A DNA stretch of 25,505 bases from CAYUIS01 sp964444825 (GTDB lineage: Bacteria > Chloroflexota > Anaerolineae > B4-G1), in NCBI GenBank assembly GCA_964444825.1, contig CAYUIS010000068.1, positions 1 through 25,505 on the forward strand, read 5' to 3'. Position numbers and translations under genes: made by a program. Of this stretch, positions 1 through 7,257 are shown piece after piece. Under the pieces are notes generated by a model, which saw only the letters and a program-made list of their open reading frames with translations, had not been told where the DNA came from and ran no database searches. The stretch's first letter is position 1, and every line of letters starts with the position of its first letter.

Positions 1-9
1 AAGGGAATC

Positions 10-38
10 TTGACAATCGTGCCCAATCGCGGTAGAGT
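10..38 (+). promoter_or_regulatory. sigma70-like promoter for the GT39 gene
   Basis: A perfect -35 hexamer TTGACA (10-15) is followed by a 17-base spacer and the -10 hexamer TAGAGT (33-38), which matches the consensus at 4 of 6 positions including the conserved first, second and last. Transcription would start near 45, leaving a leader of about 55 bases before the GTG start at 101. Predicted by eye only. Confidence 0.6.
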
Positions 39-100
39 TTCAAAGGCGGAGCTAGTGCCGTGTATCTGACCAAAAGCGCGTATTGCCTAGAAGGTGAAAG

Positions 101-3001
101 GTGAGCAGAACCCAAAGCCCAAACTCCAAACCCCAAATCCAGAATCTCAGCTTTCGGCTCTCGGATCTTGTATCTCCGATCGGTCATTGGGCGGTGGTCG
201 TGATCGTCCTACTGGTCGCCCTGTTCTTTCGGGCGTACAACCTTGACCGTGTCCCGCCAGGGCTGGACGGCGATGAGATGTTCAACGCATGGGATGGGCT
301 TCAGGCGTGGAAAAGGCCCTTTACTGTCTTCGTTCCGACCAACTATGGAAGCGAAACCCTGCTCATCTATCTGATAGCGCTCACGACCCGTCTACTGGGA
401 GTGGCAGCCTGGACGGTACGATTGCCCTCGGTGATGAGTGGAATAGTCGGCCTCGCATTGACCTGGTCGCTCGCCAAGAGGTTGTTTAATTTCCGCGTCG
501 CTGTCCTGACAACGGCGTTGACGGCCATCTCCGTATGGCCAGTCCTGCTGAATCGCGTTACGCTGCGGGCCTGCCTCCAGCCAGTCTGTCAGGCTGCCGC
601 TGTTTATGGTCTCTGGCGCGCCCTGGACGACCGCAGCAATCGTTGGGCCATCGTGGGTGGTGTGTTTACAGGATTGACCCTGTACACGTACACACCCAGC
701 CGCGCCTTTCCGGTGTTTATCGTCTGCTGGCTATTGGCGGCTTCGGTGATCTGTCGGCACGTGTTGCACGGGAATGGGAAACGGTTGGTGTTGCTTGGGC
801 TTACCGCGGCTCTGGTCTTGGTGCCTCTGGGGCAGTTTGCACTGCGGCATCCTGAGACATACAACGAGCGAGTGCGGGCAACCGACTCAGATCTTAGACA
901 GTTGCTGGCGGGTAATCCTGAGCCCGCCCTGCATTCAGTAGATGTTACGTTGCGCATGTTCACCCAAGTCGGTGACGCGAATTGGCGTTACAATCCCTCT
1001 AGGCGCCCGATGTTTGACATAGTGACAGGGGGGTTGTTCTACCTAGGATTAATCATCTCCCTGTGGCGGCTACGACGCCCGGCCTACTCGTTGGTGCTCA
1101 TATGGTTGGCGGTGATGCTTCTCCCGAGCATACTTGGCAATGGTTCGCCCTCGTTCTGGCGCGCGGTCGGGGCGCTGACGCCCATTTACCTGATGCCGGC
1201 CATCGGCGCCGATTTCTTGTGGGGACAGATCGCTCATTGGTCGCACCGTTTCGATCGACGGAGTCTGGTCATTAGACTGGGTCTGCCTGCCATCGCGGTG
1301 GTCGGATTGGCCTTCGTCGGCGCCGATACGTGGCACGATTTCTTCGAGGAGTGGCCTCGTGATCCTCGGGTTCTGCATACATTTGAGGCCGATCTCGCTG
1401 CCGCTGCCCGCTACCTGAACGGCTATACCCCTGCTGACACGCCGGTATGGATCTCTAGTGATTACCCGGGTGACCTAAGTCGCAGGCTGGTGGACCTCCA
1501 GACAGACTACACTGGCCCGATACGGTGGTTCGACGGCAATCTGGTCACGGTGTGGCCCTCGGGCTGGGCCGGTCAGGACGTGTTGATGATGTTCACCAAA
1601 TCGTCTCCGCCCAACCCGGATGCATTGTCCGCGCTGGGCGACTATTTGGTATACCAGGAGGACGACGCCGCCGGTGAGCTGCATCTGTGGGTATACCGGA
1701 TTCCGGGAGAGCGGTTGTCCCAGGTGCCGTGGGAGCCTGAACACGAGGTGAGCGGGCGTTTCGCCCGCGACCGGGAGATTCTGGGATTCGATATACCGGC
1801 AGAAGCGAGGCGACAGACGAGCGTGCCCGTCATCGTCTACTGGCGTGTGCCGCCCGGCGTTGAGTATGAGACGGACGATCTGCCCCACAGCTTTGTATGT
1901 CTGCAAGATCACGTGGCGGGGAGATGCCTGGAGGACGTCCCGCCGCACTACAACGTCTATCCGATGTGGGATTGGACGGAGGGGGACGTGGTGGCGCAGC
2001 GGTACACGGTGCCCATACCGGCCGAGTTGCTGCCGCAGACGACGGCCTTTCACGCTGGGTTGTTCACCAGTGTTGGCGAGATCAGCTATGCCGACGAGGA
2101 GCAGGCGGGTGCGCCATTGCTCCTCGGTCCGGTCGAGGTTGTTGGATCGGCGACGGTTGATCCGCAGTGGGATTCCAGCACACCGACCTTTGGCCAGGAG
2201 TTGGCACTGATCGATTACGGGATTCCGACGGAGCGTTCTCCGGGTAGCACCCTGAGGGTCTGGCTGCGCTGGCAGGCGATACGCCCGCCAGGCGGGGACC
2301 GTGTCCTGCGCTTGGAGCTTTGTGAGGCCGCCAGCGGCGGGGTCGTCGTCTCAAAGGATGAGCTGTTGGGCTCGGATCGCTACCCAACGGGACGGTGGGT
2401 GAGCGGCGAGCCAGCCTATACGTTCCACCGCTTGCGCATTCCGCCTGACCTGGGCAACGGCGAATTCGACGTATACCTGACGTTGCTGGATGCCGACAGC
2501 CAGCGTGCGGTCGAATTGCCCCTGGCCTTGGGCAGGTTGTCGGTCTCGGGCCGGCCTCACTATTTCGAGTTGCCCACACCAGAGTATCCGCTGATCGCTG
2601 ACTTTGGATCAAGTATCCGTCTGTTGGGATTCGATCTCAAAAACGTGAACGCCACCGGTGGAGGGCAGATTGAGATTGTGCTTTACTGGCAGGCGTTGGA
2701 TACCGCGGACAATGATTACAAGGTGTTTGTGCACCTCTATCATCCGACCATACCGGGAGGCCTGTCCGGCCAGCACGACAGCCCGCCGGGGAACGGCGCT
2801 TTCCCGACTTTGAGCTGGCTGCCCGGTGAGGTGGTGAGCGATCCACACCTGGTACCCATCGAACAGAACGCCGACGCCGGTCTGAGTGAGATCGGCGTGG
2901 GATTGTATCTTTCAAGCAGCGGCGAGAGGCTGCCGGTATCTGTACAAGGTCAAGCACAGCCGGACAACGTGCTTATCCTGACACAGGTGGAAGTGCAATG
3001 A
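101..3001 (+). CDS. GT39 (PMT/ArnT-like) membrane glycosyltransferase with large C-terminal soluble region
   Basis: The product has 966 residues. The N-terminal ~400 residues hold many hydrophobic helices, the first at about residues 29-46. The first loop carries the acidic LDGDE motif (about 55-59), placed like the catalytic acidic pair of GT39/PMT enzymes, which transfer sugars from polyprenyl-phosphate donors across the membrane. After residue ~410 the protein is soluble and includes two similar beta-rich segments, near 700-820 and 860-960, each with an 'LR.WLRWQA' or 'IEIVLYWQA' type strand. These probably face the outside. Acceptor and sugar are unknown. GTG at 101 is the first possible start because an in-frame TGA lies at 95-97; AAGGTGA just upstream could act as ribosome site. 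The first ~18 residues are Asn/Gln/Pro-rich and look like translated simple repeat. The family call is firm; the precise reaction is not. Confidence 0.85.
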   Translation: MSRTQSPNSKPQIQNLSFRLSDLVSPIGHWAVVVIVLLVALFFRAYNLDRVPPGLDGDEMFNAWDGLQAWKRPFTVFVPTNYGSETLLIYLIALTTRLLGVAAWTVRLPSVMSGIVGLALTWSLAKRLFNFRVAVLTTALTAISVWPVLLNRVTLRACLQPVCQAAAVYGLWRALDDRSNRWAIVGGVFTGLTLYTYTPSRAFPVFIVCWLLAASVICRHVLHGNGKRLVLLGLTAALVLVPLGQFALRHPETYNERVRATDSDLRQLLAGNPEPALHSVDVTLRMFTQVGDANWRYNPSRRPMFDIVTGGLFYLGLIISLWRLRRPAYSLVLIWLAVMLLPSILGNGSPSFWRAVGALTPIYLMPAIGADFLWGQIAHWSHRFDRRSLVIRLGLPAIAVVGLAFVGADTWHDFFEEWPRDPRVLHTFEADLAAAARYLNGYTPADTPVWISSDYPGDLSRRLVDLQTDYTGPIRWFDGNLVTVWPSGWAGQDVLMMFTKSSPPNPDALSALGDYLVYQEDDAAGELHLWVYRIPGERLSQVPWEPEHEVSGRFARDREILGFDIPAEARRQTSVPVIVYWRVPPGVEYETDDLPHSFVCLQDHVAGRCLEDVPPHYNVYPMWDWTEGDVVAQRYTVPIPAELLPQTTAFHAGLFTSVGEISYADEEQAGAPLLLGPVEVVGSATVDPQWDSSTPTFGQELALIDYGIPTERSPGSTLRVWLRWQAIRPPGGDRVLRLELCEAASGGVVVSKDELLGSDRYPTGRWVSGEPAYTFHRLRIPPDLGNGEFDVYLTLLDADSQRAVELPLALGRLSVSGRPHYFELPTPEYPLIADFGSSIRLLGFDLKNVNATGGGQIEIVLYWQALDTADNDYKVFVHLYHPTIPGGLSGQHDSPPGNGAFPTLSWLPGEVVSDPHLVPIEQNADAGLSEIGVGLYLSSSGERLPVSVQGQAQPDNVLILTQVEVQ

Positions 3002-3029
3002 CGGTGGGAGCCGAAGCTAACTTTGCTTC

Positions 3030-3866
3030 TTATTCACTCTCTTCCCTCAGGCGTTCCCGTCGTGATTTGGCGACGACGCTATCAAAGTACCGGTAGAGGA
3101 TGCGCGTGAGACCATCGGAGACCAGGAAGGCGAGCCAGGTGTCAAAACTAGGTAGGATATATGCCTGTCGTCGCTCAATGCCACGCACCACGGCCTGAGC
3201 CACCTTGTCGGCTTTCAGGGCCTTAGCCGTGCCCTCGATGCGGTGGGTCTCCAGTGGCTTGTATTGGTTCTCCACATGAAACCCAGGCGTGTCGGTGTTG
3301 GGAGGAAAGACGACGGCGACGTGAATGCCATAGGGCTTCATTTCCTGGCGTAGCGCATCGGAGAAACCGCGCACGGCGAACTTGGCTGCGCCATAGGCGG
3401 TGTAACCAAAGACTGCCAGAAAGCCAGCCACCGACGAAAAGTTGACGATGTGGCCGCTGCGGCGTTCCATCATCGCCGGTATCACTGCCTTGATGGGATG
3501 CAGCGTGCCGAAGAAGTCTGTGTCCATCGTATTGCGAAAGATCTCCAACGGTAGTTCCTCAAAGTAGCCAGGATGGGCGAAGCCAGCAGCGTTGATCAGA
3601 AGGTTGGGTGAGTGGCCGTCGGCGGTGAGGGTGGCGATGGCCTGCTGCGTCTGTTCCCAATCGCTCAGGTCGGCAGAATAGGCCCGCAGCCGTTGGGCTG
3701 GGTTCTCCCGCAGAGACTCCAACTCAGCCAGTGTTTCGTCCAGCAACGGCTGGCGGCGGGCGATGATGGAGACGTGAGCGCCACGACGGGTTAGCAACCG
3801 CGCCGTGGCCCGCCCGATGCCGCTGGAGCCGCCGGTTATGATGACGTGTTGGCTGCAAAAGTCCAT
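3030..3866 (-). CDS. short-chain dehydrogenase/reductase, 3-ketodihydrosphingosine reductase-like
   Basis: This 278-residue classical SDR has the NAD(P)-binding GGSSGIG motif at about residues 12-18, the NAAG motif near 96-99, a catalytic Ser in FSSVAG, and the YGAAK Tyr/Lys pair. After the active site it has PPNTDTPGF followed by EN..KP.ET, a combination typical of 3-ketodihydrosphingosine reductase (KDSR), which makes dihydrosphingosine using NADPH. A hydrophobic stretch near the C-terminus suggests membrane association. No other sphingolipid gene, such as a serine palmitoyltransferase, is visible here, so the substrate is unproven. A purine-rich stretch (GAGGAGGATAGGG) lies just upstream of ATG 3866. 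The gene converges on the GT39 gene with only 28 bases between stops. Confidence 0.85.
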   Translation of the reverse strand: MDFCSQHVIITGGSSGIGRATARLLTRRGAHVSIIARRQPLLDETLAELESLRENPAQRLRAYSADLSDWEQTQQAIATLTADGHSPNLLINAAGFAHPGYFEELPLEIFRNTMDTDFFGTLHPIKAVIPAMMERRSGHIVNFSSVAGFLAVFGYTAYGAAKFAVRGFSDALRQEMKPYGIHVAVVFPPNTDTPGFHVENQYKPLETHRIEGTAKALKADKVAQAVVRGIERRQAYILPSFDTWLAFLVSDGLTRILYRYFDSVVAKSRRERLREESE

Positions 3867-3922
3867 ACGCTGCCCTATCCTCCTCTGAGTGTCTGCAGAT
3901 TCTCTCGCATCCTGAAGAATTT

Positions 3923-3953
3923 CGAGGGACCAGGATACGGCCCTGGTCCCTCG
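3923..3953 (-). terminator. strong hairpin downstream of the DUF11 gene
   Basis: CGAGGGACCAGG (3923-3934) and its exact complement (3942-3953) form a perfect 12-bp, GC-rich stem with a 7-base loop, 13 bases after the DUF11 stop codon. On the minus strand it is followed by AAATTCTTC, not a long U run. It therefore resembles an intrinsic terminator but could instead be an mRNA-stabilising or bidirectional hairpin. It separates the DUF11 gene from the downstream reductase gene. Confidence 0.6.
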
Positions 3954-3966
3954 GGCTTGGCTATTC

Positions 3967-5235
3967 TCACTGTCTAATCACGATCGGCAAGTAGAACTTG
4001 GCCAGTCGGATCGATGTGAAAACTTGCGCATACCCCCCGTAAGCGCCCGGGGCCCTGATTTCGGCCACGTTCGAGATCGTCGTGCCCCATCCGCCGATCA
4101 CCGTCGTGGTGATCACGATTTCACCTGGGGCGAGACCTGGCGTCACCGACCCAATGTGCCACACATGCGGATCGGGTGAGATTAGGGTTGACTGGGAGGT
4201 AATTCCCGTCACCGTCACCTCAGAGGGGAGGATGTCTGTCAATACTACACCCGTCGCCACCTGATTGCCGATGTTTTGGTATCGCAGGGTATACACCAGG
4301 TCGTTGCCCACATTGACGGCACTGGCGGAAGCCTGTTTGGTCACCCGCAGACTCGCTGCCTCGGTAACCACGTCAGTCGCAAACACCGTCTGGGTTACCA
4401 CCCGTTGCCGGGCGTCGGCCAGCGCCGTGTTGCTAATGCGGCCGGTCGAGGATGGCGCCGTGGTAGTGATGACGATGGTTCGGCTCTCGGCCGGTCCCAG
4501 ATCTCCCAGTGACCATCGGAGCACGGGCGACGACCAGCCCGGGTCCGGCGGTAGCGAGGTTGCATTCAGCGTTACCCCCGCGGGCAAGACATCCACTACT
4601 GTCACGTCATTTACGGCAAAGCCGCTGGGATTCTCGCAGCGCAGGATGTAGACGATTTCACCGCCGACCAGGACGCCAGCATCCCCCAACTTGGTCAAGT
4701 TCAAGTAGGGAGAGAGCGGTGTCACGGGTGTCAGCAGCGAGTCGTGTGTGGGCGTCACGCCATCTGCCGTCAGCAGGGCATGGTTGTACAGTTGTGAGGG
4801 TCCCTCCAACACGCGCACACGGACGCTGGCTGTCTGGTTCACCGGACCGATGGAGGGAAAGGTGAAAACGAGCGTCCCATTAGCGTATGATGCAGCAGGG
4901 TTGGATGACACAAACTGCACGCCGGCAGGTAGGAAGTCGTACAAGCGGGCGTTAAACGCCTGGGAGCCAGGGGTGGTGGTTGAGTAGGTGAGCGCGTATT
5001 CAATCACGTCTCCTGGTTCAGGTGCGTCGTTATTCACTGTCTTGGCGATGCCAAGTTCCGGATTGCCGATGGGGGGAATGGGGCTCGAAAAGGTCAGGCC
5101 TGGCAGTGCGTCGGATGCGTTTGATGTGGGAATGGACAGCAGCCACGTCCCAAGAAGCCAGACTGCGGTCACTGCGACCAAAATCGACGTCGCTTGTGTC
5201 AGGAGCACCTTGATCCTCGTTCTCTTGCTAAACAT
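3967..5235 (-). CDS. secreted DUF11-repeat protein with C-terminal YLP tail
   Basis: The 422-residue product starts with a basic N-terminus and a hydrophobic segment (about residues 10-34) ending at SNA, consistent with a signal peptide. Three DUF11-type beta-sandwich repeats follow, starting near 62 (LGIAKTVNN), 178 (LNLTKLGDA) and 298 (LRVTKQASA). Each has the usual 'GD.V.Y.L.Y.N' strand and a 'D.LP..V' strand. Such repeats form stalks or surface structures and have no known catalytic activity. The protein ends FYLPIVIRQ, a short tail resembling the C-termini of many exported Chloroflexota proteins. The start is well supported by AGGAGG five bases before ATG 5235. The gene seems to be monocistronic, bounded by the hairpin at 3923-3953. 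Confidence 0.8.
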   Translation of the reverse strand: MFSKRTRIKVLLTQATSILVAVTAVWLLGTWLLSIPTSNASDALPGLTFSSPIPPIGNPELGIAKTVNNDAPEPGDVIEYALTYSTTTPGSQAFNARLYDFLPAGVQFVSSNPAASYANGTLVFTFPSIGPVNQTASVRVRVLEGPSQLYNHALLTADGVTPTHDSLLTPVTPLSPYLNLTKLGDAGVLVGGEIVYILRCENPSGFAVNDVTVVDVLPAGVTLNATSLPPDPGWSSPVLRWSLGDLGPAESRTIVITTTAPSSTGRISNTALADARQRVVTQTVFATDVVTEAASLRVTKQASASAVNVGNDLVYTLRYQNIGNQVATGVVLTDILPSEVTVTGITSQSTLISPDPHVWHIGSVTPGLAPGEIVITTTVIGGWGTTISNVAEIRAPGAYGGYAQVFTSIRLAKFYLPIVIRQ

Positions 5236-5312
5236 TTTTTCCTCCTATAGTTGGCTGTGGATGAGCGGCGTCGAATTGGGGCCAATGTGGGGGTTTCGCT
5301 CATCGGTTCCGA

Positions 5313-5660
5313 TTACTGTTTGACGATCCTTTCGATATCGGGCCACGGAAGACCCGCCCAACTGAAGCGTTCCCAGTCTACTTTTCCGTGCTCGTTAAAC
5401 TTGACGCCCTCAGCTTCCAGCAGCACCCGTTGAAGGTTGTCTGCCTGGCCTTCCCCGTCGGTGGACACGCGGCCCTGGCTGTTGATCACCCGGTGCCAGG
5501 GCACGTCAGAGCCTTCTGGGAGGCTGTGCAGCGCCCATCCGACTGTGCGGGCAGCGTGAGGATGGCCCAGCATACGGGCAATCATACCATACGAGGCCAC
5601 CTTTCCGGCCGGTATCTGACACACCAGTCGGTAGACCTGTTCGAAGAAGCCAGTGCGCAC
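5313..5660 (-). CDS. alkyltransferase-like (ATL) protein, O6-alkylguanine lesion recognition
   Basis: The 115-residue product matches the DNA-binding domain of O6-methylguanine-DNA methyltransferase: FFEQVYRLVCQIPAGKVASYG at the N-terminus, the RTVGWALHSLP helix region, and the active-site segment. In that segment the acceptor Cys of PCHRV is replaced by Trp (PWHRVI). This substitution defines the ATL family, which binds O6-alkylguanine without transferring the alkyl group and passes lesions to nucleotide excision repair. I prefer the GTG start at 5660, which has GGAG six bases upstream and begins just before the conserved FFEQVY. An ATG pair at 5681/5678 is in frame but has no ribosome site and overlaps a repeat-like hairpin. 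Confidence 0.85.
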   Translation of the reverse strand: MRTGFFEQVYRLVCQIPAGKVASYGMIARMLGHPHAARTVGWALHSLPEGSDVPWHRVINSQGRVSTDGEGQADNLQRVLLEAEGVKFNEHGKVDWERFSWAGLPWPDIERIVKQ

Positions 5661-5688
5661 CCTTGTCTCCAATTTCATCATTCAGCAT

Positions 5689-5705
5689 GCAGGCAGGATG
5701 CCTGC
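5689..5705. repeat. small inverted repeat, dispersed-repeat-like
   Basis: GCAGGC (5689-5694) and GCCTGC (5700-5705) form a 6-bp stem around AGGAT. The motif and the following bases (to about 5740) resemble a 'GCAGG..GGATGCCTGCGGTCC' sequence that I recall as a multi-copy intergenic element in several bacterial phyla. Only one copy is present here, so its repetitive nature is inferred. It lies between the stop of the 5747-6591 gene and the ATL gene. Confidence 0.4.
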
Positions 5706-5746
5706 GGTCCAGTGGGAGCAAGGGAACGCCGGCGGACGCGGAGCGA

Positions 5747-6591
5747 TCAATCCTCCTCCTCCTCCTCCTCCGGCTCCAGGAGATGGGGGGCATAGTGCTG
5801 AAGAANNNNNNNNNNNNNNNNNNNNNNNNNNNNNNNNNNNNNNNNNNNNNNNNNNNNNNNNNNNNNNNNNNNNNNNNNNNNNNNNNNNNNNNNNNNNNNN
5901 NNNNNTCCTCCTCCTCCTCCTCCTCCGGCTCCAGGAGATGGGGGGCATAGTGCTGAAGAAAGGTGTAGAACATGTTGGTCAGGCCTTCGATGGTTTCGTG
6001 ATCTACCGTCTCTGGAGCCAGATCCTCGGGTATAGAGATGAGGGCGTCGAGAATGGCTTGGCACAGCACAATGGCCGAACTGGGCGTCTCGTCCAGCACG
6101 ATCCGCTCTCCGTCGAACTTGATGATCTCGTACGTGGCGTACCATTTCTCGGTCAGATGCTCGTAATAGACTTTACGGTTGACGGTCCTCCAGCCCTGGG
6201 GGTTTTCACCAAAGAGCGCATACGCCTCCCGCAGGTCGTCGCTGTAGAGCGCGATCAAACCCCAAAGATACGAGCGCACCTCCGGCTCCAAGTGCTCTTC
6301 AATCGACGCCAGGAAATCGGCCTCATCCGCCCGGAGCAGAGCCATCAATATGAGCGTGGCAATGTCCTCCCCGGCGTACCGGTTTAGACCGGTCAGGATA
6401 CGTCCCCACGTCTCAAAGCTGATCCCGCCGTCCAGATGTTGTCGGATGGTGCGATCTATGTATGCTCTGTTCACCGGGTCATCCTGTAGAAACTGCGAGC
6501 ACAGCCCGGTCACCCTTTCCATCTCTGCATCTTCGTCGCCTGTATCGGGATCTGGAATGGGATCAGGCTCTATCCTTTGTTCGATGTCCAT
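5747..6591 (-). CDS. hypothetical acidic protein, interrupted by an assembly artefact
   Basis: I do not recognise this protein. ATG 6591 has AGGAG five bases upstream. The coding sequence runs to the scaffold gap at 5905, where the frame appears lost. If the 55-base duplication flanking the gap is collapsed (removing 155 positions), the frame continues through a Glu run and ends with Asp and TGA at 5747-5749, giving an intact 229-residue protein. It is acidic and mostly helical, with a Glu-rich C-terminus (EPEEEEEED) and a DPIPDPDTGDEDAE stretch near the N-terminus. No signal peptide or membrane segment is seen. It lies 93 bases downstream of the 6685-7251 gene on the same strand, so the two may be co-transcribed. 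Confidence 0.65.
5751..5805. repeat. left copy of 55-base duplication flanking gap 1
   Basis: These 55 bases, beginning with a (CCT)6 run, are identical to 5906-5960 on the other side of the N run. The match ends exactly at the gap edge, so this is most simply the same genomic sequence present at two contig ends. Confidence 0.9.
5806..5905. other. scaffold gap (100 N), probably spurious
   Basis: Exactly 100 N, the usual placeholder for a gap of unknown size. Both edges carry the same 55-base sequence, so the real distance is probably negative, an overlap of 55 bases. Collapsing it restores the open frame of the spanning gene. Confidence 0.95.
5906..5960. repeat. right copy of 55-base duplication flanking gap 1
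   Basis: Identical to 5751-5805. It encodes the Glu run and the preceding residues of the hypothetical protein on the minus strand. A single copy is expected in the real genome. Confidence 0.9.
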
Positions 6592-6684
6592 CCATTCTCC
6601 TTTCGTCTTTCTGCTCGTTCTATCGGTTCCAACTTTTCCATACGCTGATTGTGTGAGTGAGATGTCCCTTGGGCAATCGCCTTC

Positions 6685-7251
6685 TCAAGGCCCAGGCTTT
6701 TTGCGTGAGAACCCCGGTTTCCTGCGATCCGCTAGCGTGGTGCTGTCCCAGAGCTTGGGCTTGCCAACGCTTGACCCAGATCGGCCACCCGTGCGGGATT
6801 CATCCCGGGGCTCTCGGAGTTTCTCATAAGCCGCGGGTGATTCGTTGGTCGCGCCCGTACTGGGTGAAGTGAGCGGGTGCTCTGCCTTTGGCAGCAGGCC
6901 GCCCGTATCAGGTGGCGTGTGCTGTGGGGCTGATGGGCCCGGCGGGGTTGCGTGCCGTATCAGGTTAGCCTGGGTCGACCAGAAATCCCTCAGGGAGATC
7001 AGTCGCCTTCTGTTGGTACGCGACACGTGTGCCGCGGCCAAATGATAGGCACGAGCTGCCGTGTCGTACAGTTCTGCCGCTCGGAGCAGATCCCCGGATT
7101 CTATCGACGGGCCCGCGATTTGTTCAACCATTTCGGCAACTTTTTCGGCCAGGCCCAATGCCTGATCAACAGGCAGAGGCTCGCCTTGGGACAACCGGTT
7201 CAAGTTGATCTCGATGGTGCTCAGGGCCTGATGGGATTGTGGTGTATCCAT
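6685..7251 (-). CDS. hypothetical protein, helical N-terminus and disordered C-terminus
   Basis: I do not recognise this 188-residue protein. Residues 1-95 look alpha-helical (leucine/alanine-rich, with AELYDTAARAYHLAAAH resembling one arm of a TPR-like or MIT-like helical hairpin). Residues 100-188 are rich in Pro, Ser, Gly, Arg and Lys and are probably disordered. ATG 7251 has AGGA five bases upstream, and the gene begins only 6 bases after the stop of the effector-associated-domain gene. The two are therefore very likely one transcript and may form a complex. No signal peptide or membrane segment is seen. Confidence 0.6.
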   Translation of the reverse strand: MDTPQSHQALSTIEINLNRLSQGEPLPVDQALGLAEKVAEMVEQIAGPSIESGDLLRAAELYDTAARAYHLAAAHVSRTNRRRLISLRDFWSTQANLIRHATPPGPSAPQHTPPDTGGLLPKAEHPLTSPSTGATNESPAAYEKLREPRDESRTGGRSGSSVGKPKLWDSTTLADRRKPGFSRKKPGP

Positions 7252-7257
7252 TTTTTC

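Noticed and set aside
3013..3029. Small hairpin GAAGC-7-GCTTC between the convergent GT39 and reductase genes
   Set aside because: Only a 5-bp stem with no T run; too weak to call a terminator.
5653..6387. Plus-strand open frames running through the N gap
   Set aside because: They consist of antisense sequence and undefined residues translated from N; the minus-strand gene explains the region once the duplication is collapsed.
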